Shown: piece after piece, positions 17,197 through 26,468 of the stretch | Layout of the letters: each line of letters starts with the position of its first letter | Position numbering within the stretch: position 1 is the first letter of the stretch | Assembly: GCF_042665295.1 (NCBI RefSeq) | Contig: NZ_JBHTCO010000005.1 | Coordinates: 62,001 to 126,000 of the forward strand | DNA from: Scopulibacillus_A cellulosilyticus | GTDB taxonomy: Bacteria; Bacillota; Bacilli; Bacillales; Sporolactobacillaceae | Direction of reading: 5' to 3' | DNA: 64,000 nt | Notes under the pieces: model-generated | Seen by the model: only the letters and a program-made list of their open reading frames with translations | The model's database searches: none | Told to the model about the DNA's origin: nothing | Made by a program: the position numbers and the translations under genes

Positions 17197-18030
17197 ATGA
17201 AATTCGGCTGTCACATCAGTATACGAAACGGTTATTTAGGTGCTGCCAAAACAGCGTTAAAAATAGGTGCACAAGCCTTACAATATTTTCCTAAAAATCC
17301 GCGCAGCTTGAAGATTAAGGCATTTGACCGTCACGATGCCGAAAGCTGCGCCAGTTTTTGTTTAGAAAATAATCTTGCTTCCATTGCTCACACATCATAC
17401 CCTGCCAACTTATCCGCCGATTTTCCGAAATCAGATCAAGTTGTTCAATCAATATTAAACGATTTAGACATTGCCGAGGCTTGCGGAACAATCGGCGTCG
17501 TTGTCCATTTCGGTTCTTATAAAGGAGAAGACCCGCTGGAAGGTTATAAACGAATGATTGACACATTAAATAACATACTGGACCGATGGCATGGTGACAG
17601 CCTTATTTTAATAGAAAATAATGCGGGGAAAAACGGTCAATTAGGAACAACTATTGAGGAATTAGTAAAGATTCGTCAATTAGTTGACGATCCGGAAAAA
17701 ATCGGCTTTTGCTTAGATACTTGCCACGCTTATTCAAGCGGATTATGGAATGGAGATAATTGGATCGAGATTGTGAAAAAAGGCCAATCGCTCGGCTACT
17801 TTGAACAGTTAAAAGCGGTTCATTTGAACAATTCAATGTACAAGAGCGGTTCAAAGCGTGACAGGCATGCAAATATCCATAATGGATATATTAAAGAAAA
17901 ACAAATGAAGGCGTTTATTGAATCCCCTGTAATAAAACAAAAGCCGATGATCTTAGAAACGCCTGTGACCGAAAGCTTTACACACGAAGATGAAATTGCT
18001 TATTTAAAGAAACTTACTATCAGTCATTAA
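17197..18030 (+). CDS. Endonuclease IV-like TIM-barrel protein
   Basis: A 277-residue xylose isomerase-like TIM barrel related to AP endonuclease IV, which cuts DNA at abasic sites using zinc. It begins MKFGCHISIRNGYLGAAK and shows metal-site blocks VVHFGSYKG, LIENNAGKNGQLGT, CLDTCHAYSSGLW and DRHANIHNGYI. TGGAGG precedes the ATG at 17197; the frame also opens at a GTG at 17152 without support. Endonuclease IV proper is about 280-300 residues. Because other sugar isomerases share the fold, a nuclease role is likely but not certain. Confidence 0.75.
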   Translation: MKFGCHISIRNGYLGAAKTALKIGAQALQYFPKNPRSLKIKAFDRHDAESCASFCLENNLASIAHTSYPANLSADFPKSDQVVQSILNDLDIAEACGTIGVVVHFGSYKGEDPLEGYKRMIDTLNNILDRWHGDSLILIENNAGKNGQLGTTIEELVKIRQLVDDPEKIGFCLDTCHAYSSGLWNGDNWIEIVKKGQSLGYFEQLKAVHLNNSMYKSGSKRDRHANIHNGYIKEKQMKAFIESPVIKQKPMILETPVTESFTHEDEIAYLKKLTISH

Positions 18031-18048
18031 ATTAAATATAAGAATAAC

Positions 18049-18089
18049 AGCCCTGCTTAACAATATTTATAAAAATTAAGCAGGGCTTT
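18049..18089 (+). terminator. Rho-independent terminator
   Basis: AGCCCTGCTTAA and TTAAGCAGGGCT form a perfect 12-bp stem, followed by TTAT. Confidence 0.75.
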
Positions 18090-18181
18090 ATGCGGTTTGT
18101 ACAAAAAATCTTCAAAAGGTATTTTAAGAATAATATCGAATTAAACATTTATTGGATAACGGGTATCAGAGGTGAGAAGAC

Positions 18182-18715
18182 ATGAAGCGAATTATGGTCA
18201 TTGGTGTTTCTGCAGGCACAGGGAAATCGACATTTGCCCGAGAACTTGGGGAAGCTTTGAATATTGATGTTTACCATTTAGATGCTTTGTACTGGAAACC
18301 GGGTTGGATCGAAGCGCCTCTTGAAGAGTTCGAAGCAGCACAACGGGAAATTGTGAATCGAGCTCAATGGATTATCGAGGGTAATTATACCAACACCTTT
18401 GATATCCGTATAAATCATGCTGATACGATTATATATTTGGAATTGCCGCTGTATGTATGCTTATACCGTGTTTTCAAACGGTGGTTAATGAATATTGGCA
18501 AAACACGTCCTGATATGGGGAAGGGATGTAAAGAAAAAATAGATTGGCAATTTCTTAAATTTATATGTACAACATACTATCCCCGTAAGAAAAAAATGGC
18601 TGAACGACTGCAAGAGTTTCAAAGAATTGGGACTAAAAAAGCGGCTATTGCGTTGACAAGTAAACAAGAGATTAATTTATATTTAGAAAGTATAAAAAAG
18701 GGCGAGGCAAGTTAG
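18182..18715 (+). CDS. P-loop kinase-like protein (topology modulation protein/YqaC type)
   Basis: A 177-residue P-loop NTPase with Walker A GVSAGTGKST at residues 8-17 and the family segment YHLDALYWKPGW at about 31-42, then IIEGNYTNTF. These are marks of the adenylate kinase-like group often annotated as DNA topology modulation protein FlaR. It probably phosphorylates a small molecule or nucleotide; the substrate is not known. GAGGTGAGAAG precedes the ATG. It is followed closely by a small membrane protein gene. Confidence 0.75.
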   Translation: MKRIMVIGVSAGTGKSTFARELGEALNIDVYHLDALYWKPGWIEAPLEEFEAAQREIVNRAQWIIEGNYTNTFDIRINHADTIIYLELPLYVCLYRVFKRWLMNIGKTRPDMGKGCKEKIDWQFLKFICTTYYPRKKKMAERLQEFQRIGTKKAAIALTSKQEINLYLESIKKGEAS

Positions 18716-18743
18716 TCTTATCCCCTGATTAGAGGTGTAATAG

Positions 18744-18998
18744 ATGAATGCCGTAATTAATACTTTAAGCATAGTGTGGGGGCTTATCATATTAATTATT
18801 TTCTTCCTCAAATTAAAGAATAAGGATTTCAAAGAGTATAAAGAAAAAAGCGAAGGTGTTGATGAAGGATTCCCACTGTTGGTCATTTCAAATTGGGTTC
18901 TTAGAAAAACGCCGATAGTATTTATAAAAGGGGTTGTTCTAACCTTTGGGTTAATTTTTCTTTTAATTGGTTTGGCAGGGTTTTTGGCTGATAAGTAA
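18744..18998 (+). CDS. Small two-helix membrane protein
   Basis: An 84-residue hypothetical protein with an N-terminal helix (INTLSIVWGLIILIIFFLKL), a charged middle (KNKDFKEYKEKSEG) and a C-terminal helix (GVVLTFGLIFLLIGLAGFL). AGAGGTG lies 7 bases before the ATG. The hydrophobic-charged-hydrophobic layout supports a real inner-membrane protein. No family recognised. Confidence 0.6.
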   Translation: MNAVINTLSIVWGLIILIIFFLKLKNKDFKEYKEKSEGVDEGFPLLVISNWVLRKTPIVFIKGVVLTFGLIFLLIGLAGFLADK

Positions 18999-19139
18999 AT
19001 TTGAAAGAGGCAGAACCAATAAAATACAATGTTACTTAAAGAGCGGCCTTTTAAGTAATAGGTGTTAAAGGGAAATTACATTAGTTTGCGTGGAAAATCT
19101 TGAATGTGTTAACGAAATTTTAAATCTGGAGGAATAACA

Positions 19140-19625
19140 ATGTTAGCTGTCATTGAAAAAGCAGAGAGAGGCTATATCGCTCGATTTGAACGTCCGCTGC
19201 ACCATTCGGCGGAGGAAGTGTGGGCTGCTTTAACCGAGAATGATAAGTTAGCAAAATGGATGCCAAATTTGCAAGTTACGGATCTTCGAAAAGGAGGAAC
19301 CATTAAATTTAACATGAATGACGGAACCGGCGCTTTTTTCGATATTAAGATAACAGACTTCGAACAATATTCCGTTTTGGAATACGAATGGGGTGAAGGC
19401 CGGGTTCGTTTTGAGCTATATGCTGAACCTGATGGTTGCTTATTAGTATTAAAAGAGTTTATCAACTCGTTAAATGATCACACATCAAAAGATTTGGCGG
19501 GATGGCATGTATGCCTTGATATGTTAAGGGCTTTAATGGATGGCCGTCCTATGGATTTCCCAAAAGAAGATTGGGAAAATTGGTATGAGCAGTATAGGGC
19601 AGCTGTCAATGAGATAAAAAAGTAG
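19140..19625 (+). CDS. SRPBCC/AHSA1-domain protein
   Basis: A 161-residue START-like (SRPBCC) ligand-binding protein of the Aha1 C-terminal group. FERPLHHSAEEVWAALTEND starts the fold and WMPNLQVTDLRKGGTIKF follows. Such proteins bind hydrophobic ligands or act in stress responses; some are regulated by ArsR-type partners, but none is adjacent. GGAGG precedes the ATG. Function unknown. Confidence 0.75.
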   Translation: MLAVIEKAERGYIARFERPLHHSAEEVWAALTENDKLAKWMPNLQVTDLRKGGTIKFNMNDGTGAFFDIKITDFEQYSVLEYEWGEGRVRFELYAEPDGCLLVLKEFINSLNDHTSKDLAGWHVCLDMLRALMDGRPMDFPKEDWENWYEQYRAAVNEIKK

Positions 19626-19711
19626 TTGTTGCACTGACTCATACCGCAATGGCAAGGAGGCAAAACCTTAAATTACCGCTTCGGTTCCCGTCTTTTGGCG
19701 CGGCTGGCTGC

Positions 19712-19747
19712 ACCCCAATTGTTAGATGTGTGTCTAGCAATTGGGGT
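19712..19747. terminator. Hairpin between convergent genes
   Basis: ACCCCAATTGTTAG and CTAGCAATTGGGGT form a near-perfect 14-bp stem. The downstream T tract is delayed. It separates the SRPBCC gene from the convergent EamA gene. Confidence 0.6.
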
Positions 19748-19799
19748 CAGTTCATTTTGGCCCTTTTTTAAAATCCTTGCTTGTTAATAGAAAATCTTA

Positions 19800-20726
19800 T
19801 TAGGAGATTCTTTTATCTTTGGATACTAAAGCTTTAGAAGCTGGCATTTCTTTTTTTGTCTTTATATTTACTAGCGCAATACTAATCACGACTAAGAAAA
19901 GACCCGCTAAAAGATTAATCGTAATTGCTTCATGAAGAAATAAGGAGCTTCCTAGAATAGAAACAACAGGGATTAAAAAGGTATAAGTTGATACCTTGCT
20001 TGCTTCCCCAGAACTAACTAAGGTAAAGAAATCAAGCCAACCTAACGCTATCACAAATATAGAGATAAATAATAACGATGATATAAAAGGAATGTTCCAT
20101 GAAATAGATGACCAGCTTTCAGTCAATGTACCGGATATTAGCAGGAATAGCCCGCCAATAATAATATGAAGGGTAGTGAGCCAAACGCCATCAACTTTGT
20201 GCGCTGTTTTTTTCATATATACCGTTCCAAAAGCCCAGGCAAGAGCAGTACCTAAAGCTAACAAAACACCGATAACCGAAATATGTCCAGCTAATCCTCC
20301 TATACAAATGACTGCCACACCTGCAAAACCAAGTATTAATCCAATAACTTTAAGAAAATACATGGATTCACTAAGCCAGATCCAAGAGAATACACCCATC
20401 AAAACAGGTTGAATAAAGACAATAGAAGTAAAAAGTCCTGATGGTAAATATTCCAAACCAACAGTTTGAAGACCATAAAATAAAATAATATTTAAGATTG
20501 CTGATATAAAATATATATACCATGTCTCTTTAAACCGAAGCCTTTTATATCTTGGAATCGCAATGATAAGTAATATAAGTCCGCCTATAAATACTCGTAT
20601 CCCCGAAAACAAGAGTGGAGGTGAATAATTTAAGGCAAATTTAGCCATTGGCCAGTTTGCTCCCCACATGATGACGAGAAACGCAAGGAGAAAGGCATTT
20701 TTCAATTTAACTTGTTGCTTCATCAT
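19800..20726 (-). CDS. EamA/DMT-family metabolite transporter
   Basis: A 308-residue membrane protein with about ten helices and two EamA repeats (FLVIMWGANWPMAKFALNYS in the first, LGTALAWAFGTVYMKK opening the second). Such proteins export amino acids or other metabolites, or act as drug/metabolite pumps. The ATG follows AGGGAGG on the minus strand. It stands alone; the substrate cannot be deduced. Confidence 0.85.
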   Translation of the reverse strand: MMKQQVKLKNAFLLAFLVIMWGANWPMAKFALNYSPPLLFSGIRVFIGGLILLIIAIPRYKRLRFKETWYIYFISAILNIILFYGLQTVGLEYLPSGLFTSIVFIQPVLMGVFSWIWLSESMYFLKVIGLILGFAGVAVICIGGLAGHISVIGVLLALGTALAWAFGTVYMKKTAHKVDGVWLTTLHIIIGGLFLLISGTLTESWSSISWNIPFISSLLFISIFVIALGWLDFFTLVSSGEASKVSTYTFLIPVVSILGSSLFLHEAITINLLAGLFLVVISIALVNIKTKKEMPASKALVSKDKRIS

Positions 20727-20866
20727 AAAACCTCCCTTTCATGTACCTAATCAATGATACTATACCTATAAATATAATTAAAATAAATGTTTTTAACAGG
20801 TGGCATAAACATCTGCTTATGATGACGAAGGCGGCTGTTAAACTGAAAGCAAAAACACTTTCTTAG

Positions 20867-21079
20867 ACAATTAGAATGCTTTACACCTATTTGCAAAATG
20901 GCGGAAACCTTGAAAAAACTTCAAACACCCTGGCTTTATCCATGAGCGGATTAAGGTATCGCATTCAAAAAATTGAAGATTTACTTGAAGAAGATCTTCG
21001 TGATCAGCTTGTCGGTTATCAGTTTTTTTATGATTACAAGCGCCTATCGTTACGGGAGAAGTTCTTGTTGAATAGATAG
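20867..21079 (+). pseudogene. Remnant of an aromatic-pathway regulator (PucR-type HTH end)
   Basis: The translation TIRMLYTYLQNGGNLEKTSN, continuing LALSMSGLRYRIQKIEDLLE, is the C-terminal HTH_30 domain of PucR/CdaR-like regulators, including V4R/XylR_N regulators of aromatic degradation. Homology starts before the first ATG (residues TIR) and is cut by an in-frame TAG at 20864-20866; no ribosome binding site precedes the ATG. The rest of the gene is missing. Standing just before the hydroxyphenylacetate cluster, it looks like a lost former regulator. Confidence 0.6.
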
Positions 21080-21146
21080 GAACCAACAGTGGAAATCGAT
21101 TCAGATATATCAATATTATTTTTCTTGAAAAAATTAATAAAATAGT

Positions 21147-21175
21147 TTGACAAATGAATATGTTAAGCATATAAT
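21147..21175 (+). promoter_or_regulatory. Promoter and candidate operator of the MarR gene
   Basis: TTGACA (21147-21152), 17 bp, TATAAT (21170-21175) is a near-consensus promoter. The inverted repeat ATATG-TTAAG-CATAT lies in the spacer and runs into the -10 box, a fitting place for autorepression by the MarR protein. Confidence 0.7.
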
Positions 21176-21220
21176 TGTCGTAACAAGTAAATATCAAATA
21201 AGAGTAAGAGGGGGTTAGCG

Positions 21221-21673
21221 ATGCTCAAGACACTTGACGTATCCGTTGGCTACCCTACAGTATTAACGGGTCGTAAAATCGTTCACTTTCTATATATCCA
21301 TCTTCGCCTGTACGATATTACGCCAGAACAATGGACCGTGCTGAGATACTTAGGGGGGCAAGACGGCATTACCCAAAAAGACCTGTCGCAAAAGTCAGGA
21401 AAGGATCAAGCAACAGTCACAAGGATCTTAGATATTTTAGATCGTAAAGGATGGATTGAACGCAGAGCCAATGCTGATGACAGACGTTCATATTTGGTTT
21501 ATTTTACTGAAGAAGGAAAAGCGCTTCGAGATAAATTAGAACCTTTAATGCAGGAAATATACGAGAAAGTGTTTGACGGTATTTCTGAAGAGAAGCTGGA
21601 AGTGTTTTTGGAAGTGTTAAGCCAAGTTAATGATAATTTAGAGTATGAATTTGAAAAACAAATGGTGAAGTGA
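21221..21673 (+). CDS. MarR-family regulator of the hydroxyphenylacetate cluster (HpaR-like)
   Basis: A 150-residue winged-helix regulator. The recognition region ITQKDLSQKSGKDQATVTRI lies at about 57-76 and the wing block RRANADDRRSYLVYFTEEGK at about 87-106. It is the first gene before hpaC and the same orientation as the cluster; in E. coli the equivalent repressor HpaR is also MarR type. The aromatic substrate would be the likely inducer. The family is certain; the HpaR role is inferred from position. Confidence 0.8.
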   Translation: MLKTLDVSVGYPTVLTGRKIVHFLYIHLRLYDITPEQWTVLRYLGGQDGITQKDLSQKSGKDQATVTRILDILDRKGWIERRANADDRRSYLVYFTEEGKALRDKLEPLMQEIYEKVFDGISEEKLEVFLEVLSQVNDNLEYEFEKQMVK

Positions 21674-21748
21674 TTTTTTTACATTAATAAAATATAAATT
21701 GGCAGAAATGTTGGCAAATCGACGCAGACGCTAATTTTAAGTTTTCTT

Positions 21749-21815
21749 TTAAAGCGCTTTCTTATGTTTGTTGTGTCATTAGTAAGGGAGTAAAAATCCG
21801 AAATTTACTCCTTTT
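21749..21815 (+). promoter_or_regulatory. cre-like site and hairpin before hpaC
   Basis: TTAAAGCGCTTTCT at 21749-21762 matches the CcpA cre consensus at 12 of 14 positions. Downstream, GGAGTAAA (21787-21794) and TTTACTCC (21804-21811) form an 8-bp stem followed by TTTT, either a weak terminator after the MarR gene or an attenuator of the hpa genes. Confidence 0.5.
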
Positions 21816-21838
21816 GAATCATTAAGGAGGTTAAAAAA

Positions 21839-22315
21839 ATGGATGATCGAACTTTCAGAGATGCAATGGGGAAATTTGCCACAGGTGTTACTGTCATTAC
21901 GACAGTCTTAGAGGATGAAGTTCATGGTATGACGGCTAACGCTTTTATGTCCGTTTCGCTTAATCCGAAACTTATCTCTGTTTCGATTGATGAAAAAGCC
22001 CACATGCTTAAGAAGCTTGAGCAAGCCGGGAAATTTGCCGTTAGTATTCTTTCTGAAGATCAGGTGGAGATGTCGATGCATTTTGCCGGTCAAAAAGAAA
22101 AGCATGACATCGAATTTGGATGGATTTCCGGTGTACCGGTAATTAAAAATGCTTTAGCAAACATTATTTGTGATGTTTACGATGCGCATAAAGCCGGCGA
22201 TCATACATTATACATTGGAAAAGTTATTGATCTTTGTGTCTGTCAAGGCAATCCGTTAACGTTTTATGGAGGAAAATACGGAAGAAATTTGCTTGATCAA
22301 AGTCAGGCGGTTTAA
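21839..22315 (+). CDS. hpaC: Flavin reductase, 4-hydroxyphenylacetate 3-monooxygenase small component
   Basis: A 158-residue NAD(P)H:flavin oxidoreductase of the flavin_reduct family that supplies reduced FAD to HpaB. Family blocks are FRDAMGKFATGVTVITT (residues 5-21), GMTANAFMSVSLNPKLISVSI (about 30-50) and FAVSILSEDQ. AAGGAGG precedes the ATG. It opens the catabolic gene set that includes hpaB, three genes downstream. Confidence 0.85.
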   Translation: MDDRTFRDAMGKFATGVTVITTVLEDEVHGMTANAFMSVSLNPKLISVSIDEKAHMLKKLEQAGKFAVSILSEDQVEMSMHFAGQKEKHDIEFGWISGVPVIKNALANIICDVYDAHKAGDHTLYIGKVIDLCVCQGNPLTFYGGKYGRNLLDQSQAV

Positions 22316-22438
22316 TTGATTTTACTTGAAGGGAGTGATTCATGCCAGGCGGTTTTTTATTATCGATGAAATCATTCTCGTAACAGTTTTGACCATTGCT
22401 GACAAATAAAATTCAAATAAATAGAGGAGAGGATTAGT

Positions 22439-23356
22439 TTGATCGATCTCAAGAACGCGCGTGAAAAACTTAGAGGTTCAATTGCACCAATTATTACCCC
22501 ATTTGATGAAAAGGGAGAATTTGATCAAAGCACTTTTGAATCATTAATTAACTGGCATATTGAAAGCGGTTCCCATGCCATTTCTGTAACCGGAACAACC
22601 GGAGAACCAAGCTCTTTAACAACAGAAGAACGTGAAAAGGTGATGGAGGCAGCTATCAAAGCAGCCAACGGCAGAGTACCAGTTGTTCCAGGCACCGGAT
22701 CTACTAATCATAAAGAAACACTTCACTTAACTCGTCTTGCTCAAGAAATGGGCGCAGATGCAGCACTCGTTATCGTACCTTACTACAATAAACCATCGCA
22801 ACATGCACTTTATAAACATTTTAAAACTGTCGCAGATTCAGTTGATATTCCCATCATTGTATATAACATCCCAGGCAGAACAGCAGTAAATATGGAAGTT
22901 AAAACGCTTGCCAGATTAAATGAAGATTGTCCAAATATTATCGGTGTCAAGGAATCAAATAAAGATTTTGAACATGTGAACCGTGTGTTATTGAATTGTG
23001 GACGAGATTTTCTCCTATATTCAGGCATTGAGCTGCTTTGTTACCCAATGCTTGCGATTGGCGGGGCAGGCTCAATTAGTGCGACTGCCAATATCGTGCC
23101 TGATAAAGTGGCTGAGCTACATAATGCATGGTTCGAAGGCGACATTAAGCGGGCGCAAGATTTGCATTATGATTTAATGCCTTTAAATGACGTATTGTTC
23201 AAAGATACGAACCCTGCACCGCTTAAAGCTGCTCTTGGCATGATGGGGAAAATCACACCGAAATTGCGTATGCCGATGGAATTGCCAACTGAAGAATTAC
23301 AGTCCGAAATCCGTTCGGTATTGGAAAAATACGTTGACCTTTCTGTTAAGCAATAA
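22439..23356 (+). CDS. DapA-family aldolase/lyase of the hpa cluster
   Basis: A 305-residue class I aldolase of the dihydrodipicolinate synthase/N-acetylneuraminate lyase family. The Schiff-base lysine is in IIGVKESNKD (about residue 176), the tyrosine in VYNIPGR, and GTTGEPSSLT forms the pyruvate carboxylate site. The start is TTG after GAGGAGAGG. Its place between hpaC and hpaE suggests it releases pyruvate at the last step in place of the class II aldolase HpaI; this is inference. True lysine biosynthesis DapA is less likely here. Confidence 0.75.
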   Translation: MIDLKNAREKLRGSIAPIITPFDEKGEFDQSTFESLINWHIESGSHAISVTGTTGEPSSLTTEEREKVMEAAIKAANGRVPVVPGTGSTNHKETLHLTRLAQEMGADAALVIVPYYNKPSQHALYKHFKTVADSVDIPIIVYNIPGRTAVNMEVKTLARLNEDCPNIIGVKESNKDFEHVNRVLLNCGRDFLLYSGIELLCYPMLAIGGAGSISATANIVPDKVAELHNAWFEGDIKRAQDLHYDLMPLNDVLFKDTNPAPLKAALGMMGKITPKLRMPMELPTEELQSEIRSVLEKYVDLSVKQ

Positions 23357-23433
23357 GAGACGGCCTTAATCTAGCATCCATGATGATAGAGTTCTAGATC
23401 TCAGGACTAATTAAGAGAAAAGAGGGAAAGCAC

Positions 23434-24936
23434 ATGACTCAGTTAAAAGTATCTGAAGTAAAAGTTAAAGAAAAAATTCCGTTATTTATCAACGGTGAAT
23501 TTGTAGAATCGGTAACGAACAAAACTTTTGACAACCTCAATCCGTTAACTAATGAAAAACTTAACGTTGTTTATGAAGGAACAAAAGAAGATATTGATAA
23601 AGCTGTTAAAGCAGCCGACGCGGCATTTCATGGTCCATGGCGAACAATGAAGCTTAAAGAAAGACTTAGCATCATTAATAAAATTGCCGACCTCATTGAT
23701 GAAAATGTTAAGGAAATTTCCAGGTTGGAATCTATTGATACTGGACTTCCAATCAGCCAAACGAAAAATATGGCTCACCGCGCTGCGCAAAACTTCAGAT
23801 TTTATGCAGAAATGGTATCAAGCAATATGGTTGGTGAGGCATATCAAGTTGACCAAGATTATTTAAATTATACGATTCATAAACCAGTTGGCGTAACAGG
23901 TATTATTACGCCGTGGAATTCACCGATCATGCTTGCAACATGGCGAATTGCGCCAGCCCTTGCAACTGGTAACACGGTTGTTTTAAAACCGGCGGAATTT
24001 ACACCGCTTACAGCGGATAAGTTAGCTGAAATTATGGATCAAGCCGGTTTGCCTAAGGGTGTCTTTAACGTTGTACACGGATTTGGGGAAACAGCGGGTG
24101 CATCCCTTGTTGCCCATCCTGATGTAAAACTGATTTGTTTTACAGGGGAAACGGTCACTGGTTCAGAAATTATGAAAAACGGCGCCGACAATTTGAAACG
24201 GTATTCAATGGAACTTGGCGGCAAATCCCCGATCATTGTTTTTGATGATGCCGATTTTGAACGTGCACTGGACGCAGTCATTTGGGGAATCTTCTCCTTT
24301 AACGGTGAGCGCTGCACAGCGAATTCTCGGCTTTTCCTTCATGAATCTATTAAAGATGAATTTGTTAATAGATTAAAAGAGAGGGTTGAAAATATTGTTG
24401 TCGGTGATCCGCTTGATGAGAAAACAGACGTTGGACCATTAATTCATACCAAACATTATCAAAAAGTAAAAGGTTTCCTTGATGAGGCTGAAAAGCAAGG
24501 GGTTGAAATGTTCAGCGGACAATTGCCGGCTGAATATCCAAAAGGCAACTTTGTTGCGCCTACCGTTTTACTAGATGTCTCTAACGACTCAATATTTGCG
24601 CAACAGGAAATCTTCGGACCTGTCTTAACAGTTATGACATTTAAAGACGAAGAAGAAGTGATCAAGTGGGCTAATGATGTGAAATACGGCTTGGCCGGTT
24701 ATGTATGGACGAAAGACCTGCAGCGCGGTCATCGCATTTCACAAGCTATTGATGCCGGCATGATCTGGCTAAACTCACAAAATGTTCGTGACCTGCGTGT
24801 ACCATTCGGAGGATCAAAGCACAGCGGAATCGGCCGTGAAGGCGGACATTATATATTCGACTTCTATACAGAAAGACAAGTCGTTCATGTTGCATTAGGA
24901 GAACATCATATTCCAAAATTCGGGGTAAAAAAATAA
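23434..24936 (+). CDS. hpaE: 5-carboxymethyl-2-hydroxymuconate semialdehyde dehydrogenase
   Basis: A 500-residue NAD-dependent aldehyde dehydrogenase. The general base Glu260 is in SMELGGKSPI and the nucleophile Cys294 in NGERCTANSR. It would oxidise the ring-cleavage product of HpaD to the dicarboxylic acid. The specific name follows from its position between the DapA-like gene and hpaB and from the HpaE-like tail YTERQVVHVALGEHHIPKFG; as a family it is a general aldehyde dehydrogenase. AGAGGGAAAG precedes the ATG. Confidence 0.85.
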   Translation: MTQLKVSEVKVKEKIPLFINGEFVESVTNKTFDNLNPLTNEKLNVVYEGTKEDIDKAVKAADAAFHGPWRTMKLKERLSIINKIADLIDENVKEISRLESIDTGLPISQTKNMAHRAAQNFRFYAEMVSSNMVGEAYQVDQDYLNYTIHKPVGVTGIITPWNSPIMLATWRIAPALATGNTVVLKPAEFTPLTADKLAEIMDQAGLPKGVFNVVHGFGETAGASLVAHPDVKLICFTGETVTGSEIMKNGADNLKRYSMELGGKSPIIVFDDADFERALDAVIWGIFSFNGERCTANSRLFLHESIKDEFVNRLKERVENIVVGDPLDEKTDVGPLIHTKHYQKVKGFLDEAEKQGVEMFSGQLPAEYPKGNFVAPTVLLDVSNDSIFAQQEIFGPVLTVMTFKDEEEVIKWANDVKYGLAGYVWTKDLQRGHRISQAIDAGMIWLNSQNVRDLRVPFGGSKHSGIGREGGHYIFDFYTERQVVHVALGEHHIPKFGVKK

Positions 24937-24952
24937 ACAAGGGGGAATAACA

Positions 24953-26428
24953 ATGCCAGCACGTACAGGTGAACAATATATTCAAGGTTTAAAGAAAGCT
25001 AATAATAATGTTTACATTCATGGGGAACGTGTTGATGATGTGACAACTCATCCCGCATTTAAAAACGTTGTTCAATCAATGGCCAGATTGTTTGATATAC
25101 AGCATGAAAAGCCGGAAAAAATGCTGTACAAATCTCCGACAACAGGCGATCAGGTCGGCCTGTCTTTCATACAGCCAAAAACAATTGATGATCTGATTGC
25201 CCGCCGGGAAATGATCACAGAGTGGGCCCGCTTTAATGGCGGTATGATGGGGCGCTCTCCAGACTATTTAAATACAGATCTTATGGCATTCGGAACGGCT
25301 AACCAATTTTTCGCAGAAGGAGATCCAATGTATGCGGAAAATATTAAAAATTACTATGAATATTGCCGTGAAAATGACATCGCTTTAACGCATACGTTAA
25401 TTCATCCGCAGGTCAACCGTGCTAAAGCGCTGCATGAACAAAAGGATGCCAACGTTGCACTGCATATTGTTGAAAAAAATGATGACGGCGTTGTTGTTGA
25501 AGGTGTACGCCTTTTAGCTACACAAGGCGCCATTACTGACGAAATCATGGTATTCCCGTCAACGGTTAAGAAAGCCGGGGAATTAGACGATCCGTATTCA
25601 CTTGCTTTTGCTATTCCGAATAATACACCTGGTTTGAAATTAATGAGCAGGGAATCATTTGATTACGGTAAAAACCATTGGGATCATCCGCTTGGTTCAC
25701 GTTTTGAAGAAGGAGATACAATCGTTTACTTTGATAACGTTCTTGTGCCGTGGAATCGTATCTTTGTTCTTGAAAATTCTTCAGTATGCAACAGGACGTT
25801 CCCTGAAACCAATGCGGTTGTCCATTCATCACATCAAGTCGTTGCCAAAAACGTTGTTAAAACTGAATTCGTTCTTGGTGCTGTGTTGAGCTTAATGGAC
25901 GCGATCGGTATTGATCAATTCCAGCACGTTAAAGATAAAGGCACTGAAATTATGCTTGCATTGGAAACGATGAAATCCCATCTGTATCGCGCTGAACATA
26001 ATGCGAAAATTGACAAATGGGGCATGATGACGCCGGATTTTGCGCCGCTTGATGCTGCGAGAAACTGGTATCCGCAAGTCTATCCGCGTCTCGTAGAAAT
26101 TCTTAGGATTCTTGGTGCCTCCGGAATGATGGGCATTCCAACACAAGCTGATTTCGAAAATGAAGAAATTGGTCCGATTCTTCATCGTGCCGTACAAGGA
26201 AAGAATCTTGAAGGTTACGAACGCGTACAGCTGTTCCGTCTGTGCTGGGATTTAACAATGAGTGCTTTCGGGCAACGTCAGGCTCATTATGAGTACTATT
26301 TCTTCGGCGATCCGGTTAAGATGCATATGACGTATTTCGATAACTATAACAAAGAACCGTTTAAAGAAATGATCAGCGAGTTTTTAGACCGTGCAAAATC
26401 TACAAGACCAAAATTCGCAAAAGCCTAA
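24953..26428 (+). CDS. hpaB: 4-hydroxyphenylacetate 3-monooxygenase, oxygenase component
   Basis: A 491-residue FADH2-dependent monooxygenase that converts 4-hydroxyphenylacetate to 3,4-dihydroxyphenylacetate. It shows the HpaB family start MPARTGEQYIQGLKK, the flavin/substrate region HTLIHPQVNR, LLATQGAITDEIMVFPS, and DNVLVPWNRIFV. The C-terminal part GQRQAHYEYYFFGDP is also typical. It depends on HpaC for reduced flavin. GGGGGAA precedes the ATG 16 bp after hpaE. Confidence 0.93.
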   Translation: MPARTGEQYIQGLKKANNNVYIHGERVDDVTTHPAFKNVVQSMARLFDIQHEKPEKMLYKSPTTGDQVGLSFIQPKTIDDLIARREMITEWARFNGGMMGRSPDYLNTDLMAFGTANQFFAEGDPMYAENIKNYYEYCRENDIALTHTLIHPQVNRAKALHEQKDANVALHIVEKNDDGVVVEGVRLLATQGAITDEIMVFPSTVKKAGELDDPYSLAFAIPNNTPGLKLMSRESFDYGKNHWDHPLGSRFEEGDTIVYFDNVLVPWNRIFVLENSSVCNRTFPETNAVVHSSHQVVAKNVVKTEFVLGAVLSLMDAIGIDQFQHVKDKGTEIMLALETMKSHLYRAEHNAKIDKWGMMTPDFAPLDAARNWYPQVYPRLVEILRILGASGMMGIPTQADFENEEIGPILHRAVQGKNLEGYERVQLFRLCWDLTMSAFGQRQAHYEYYFFGDPVKMHMTYFDNYNKEPFKEMISEFLDRAKSTRPKFAKA

Positions 26429-26468
26429 AATATATAAAGACAAAATTGTGTAAAATGGGGGATGGCGG

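Noticed and set aside
20727..21220. An insertion sequence or phage remnant
   Set aside because: No terminal inverted repeats, target duplications or transposase fragments; only the regulator relic is visible.
22343..22381. A 12-codon frame with ribosome binding site between hpaC and the DapA-like gene
   Set aside because: Too short and without recognisable features; likely chance.
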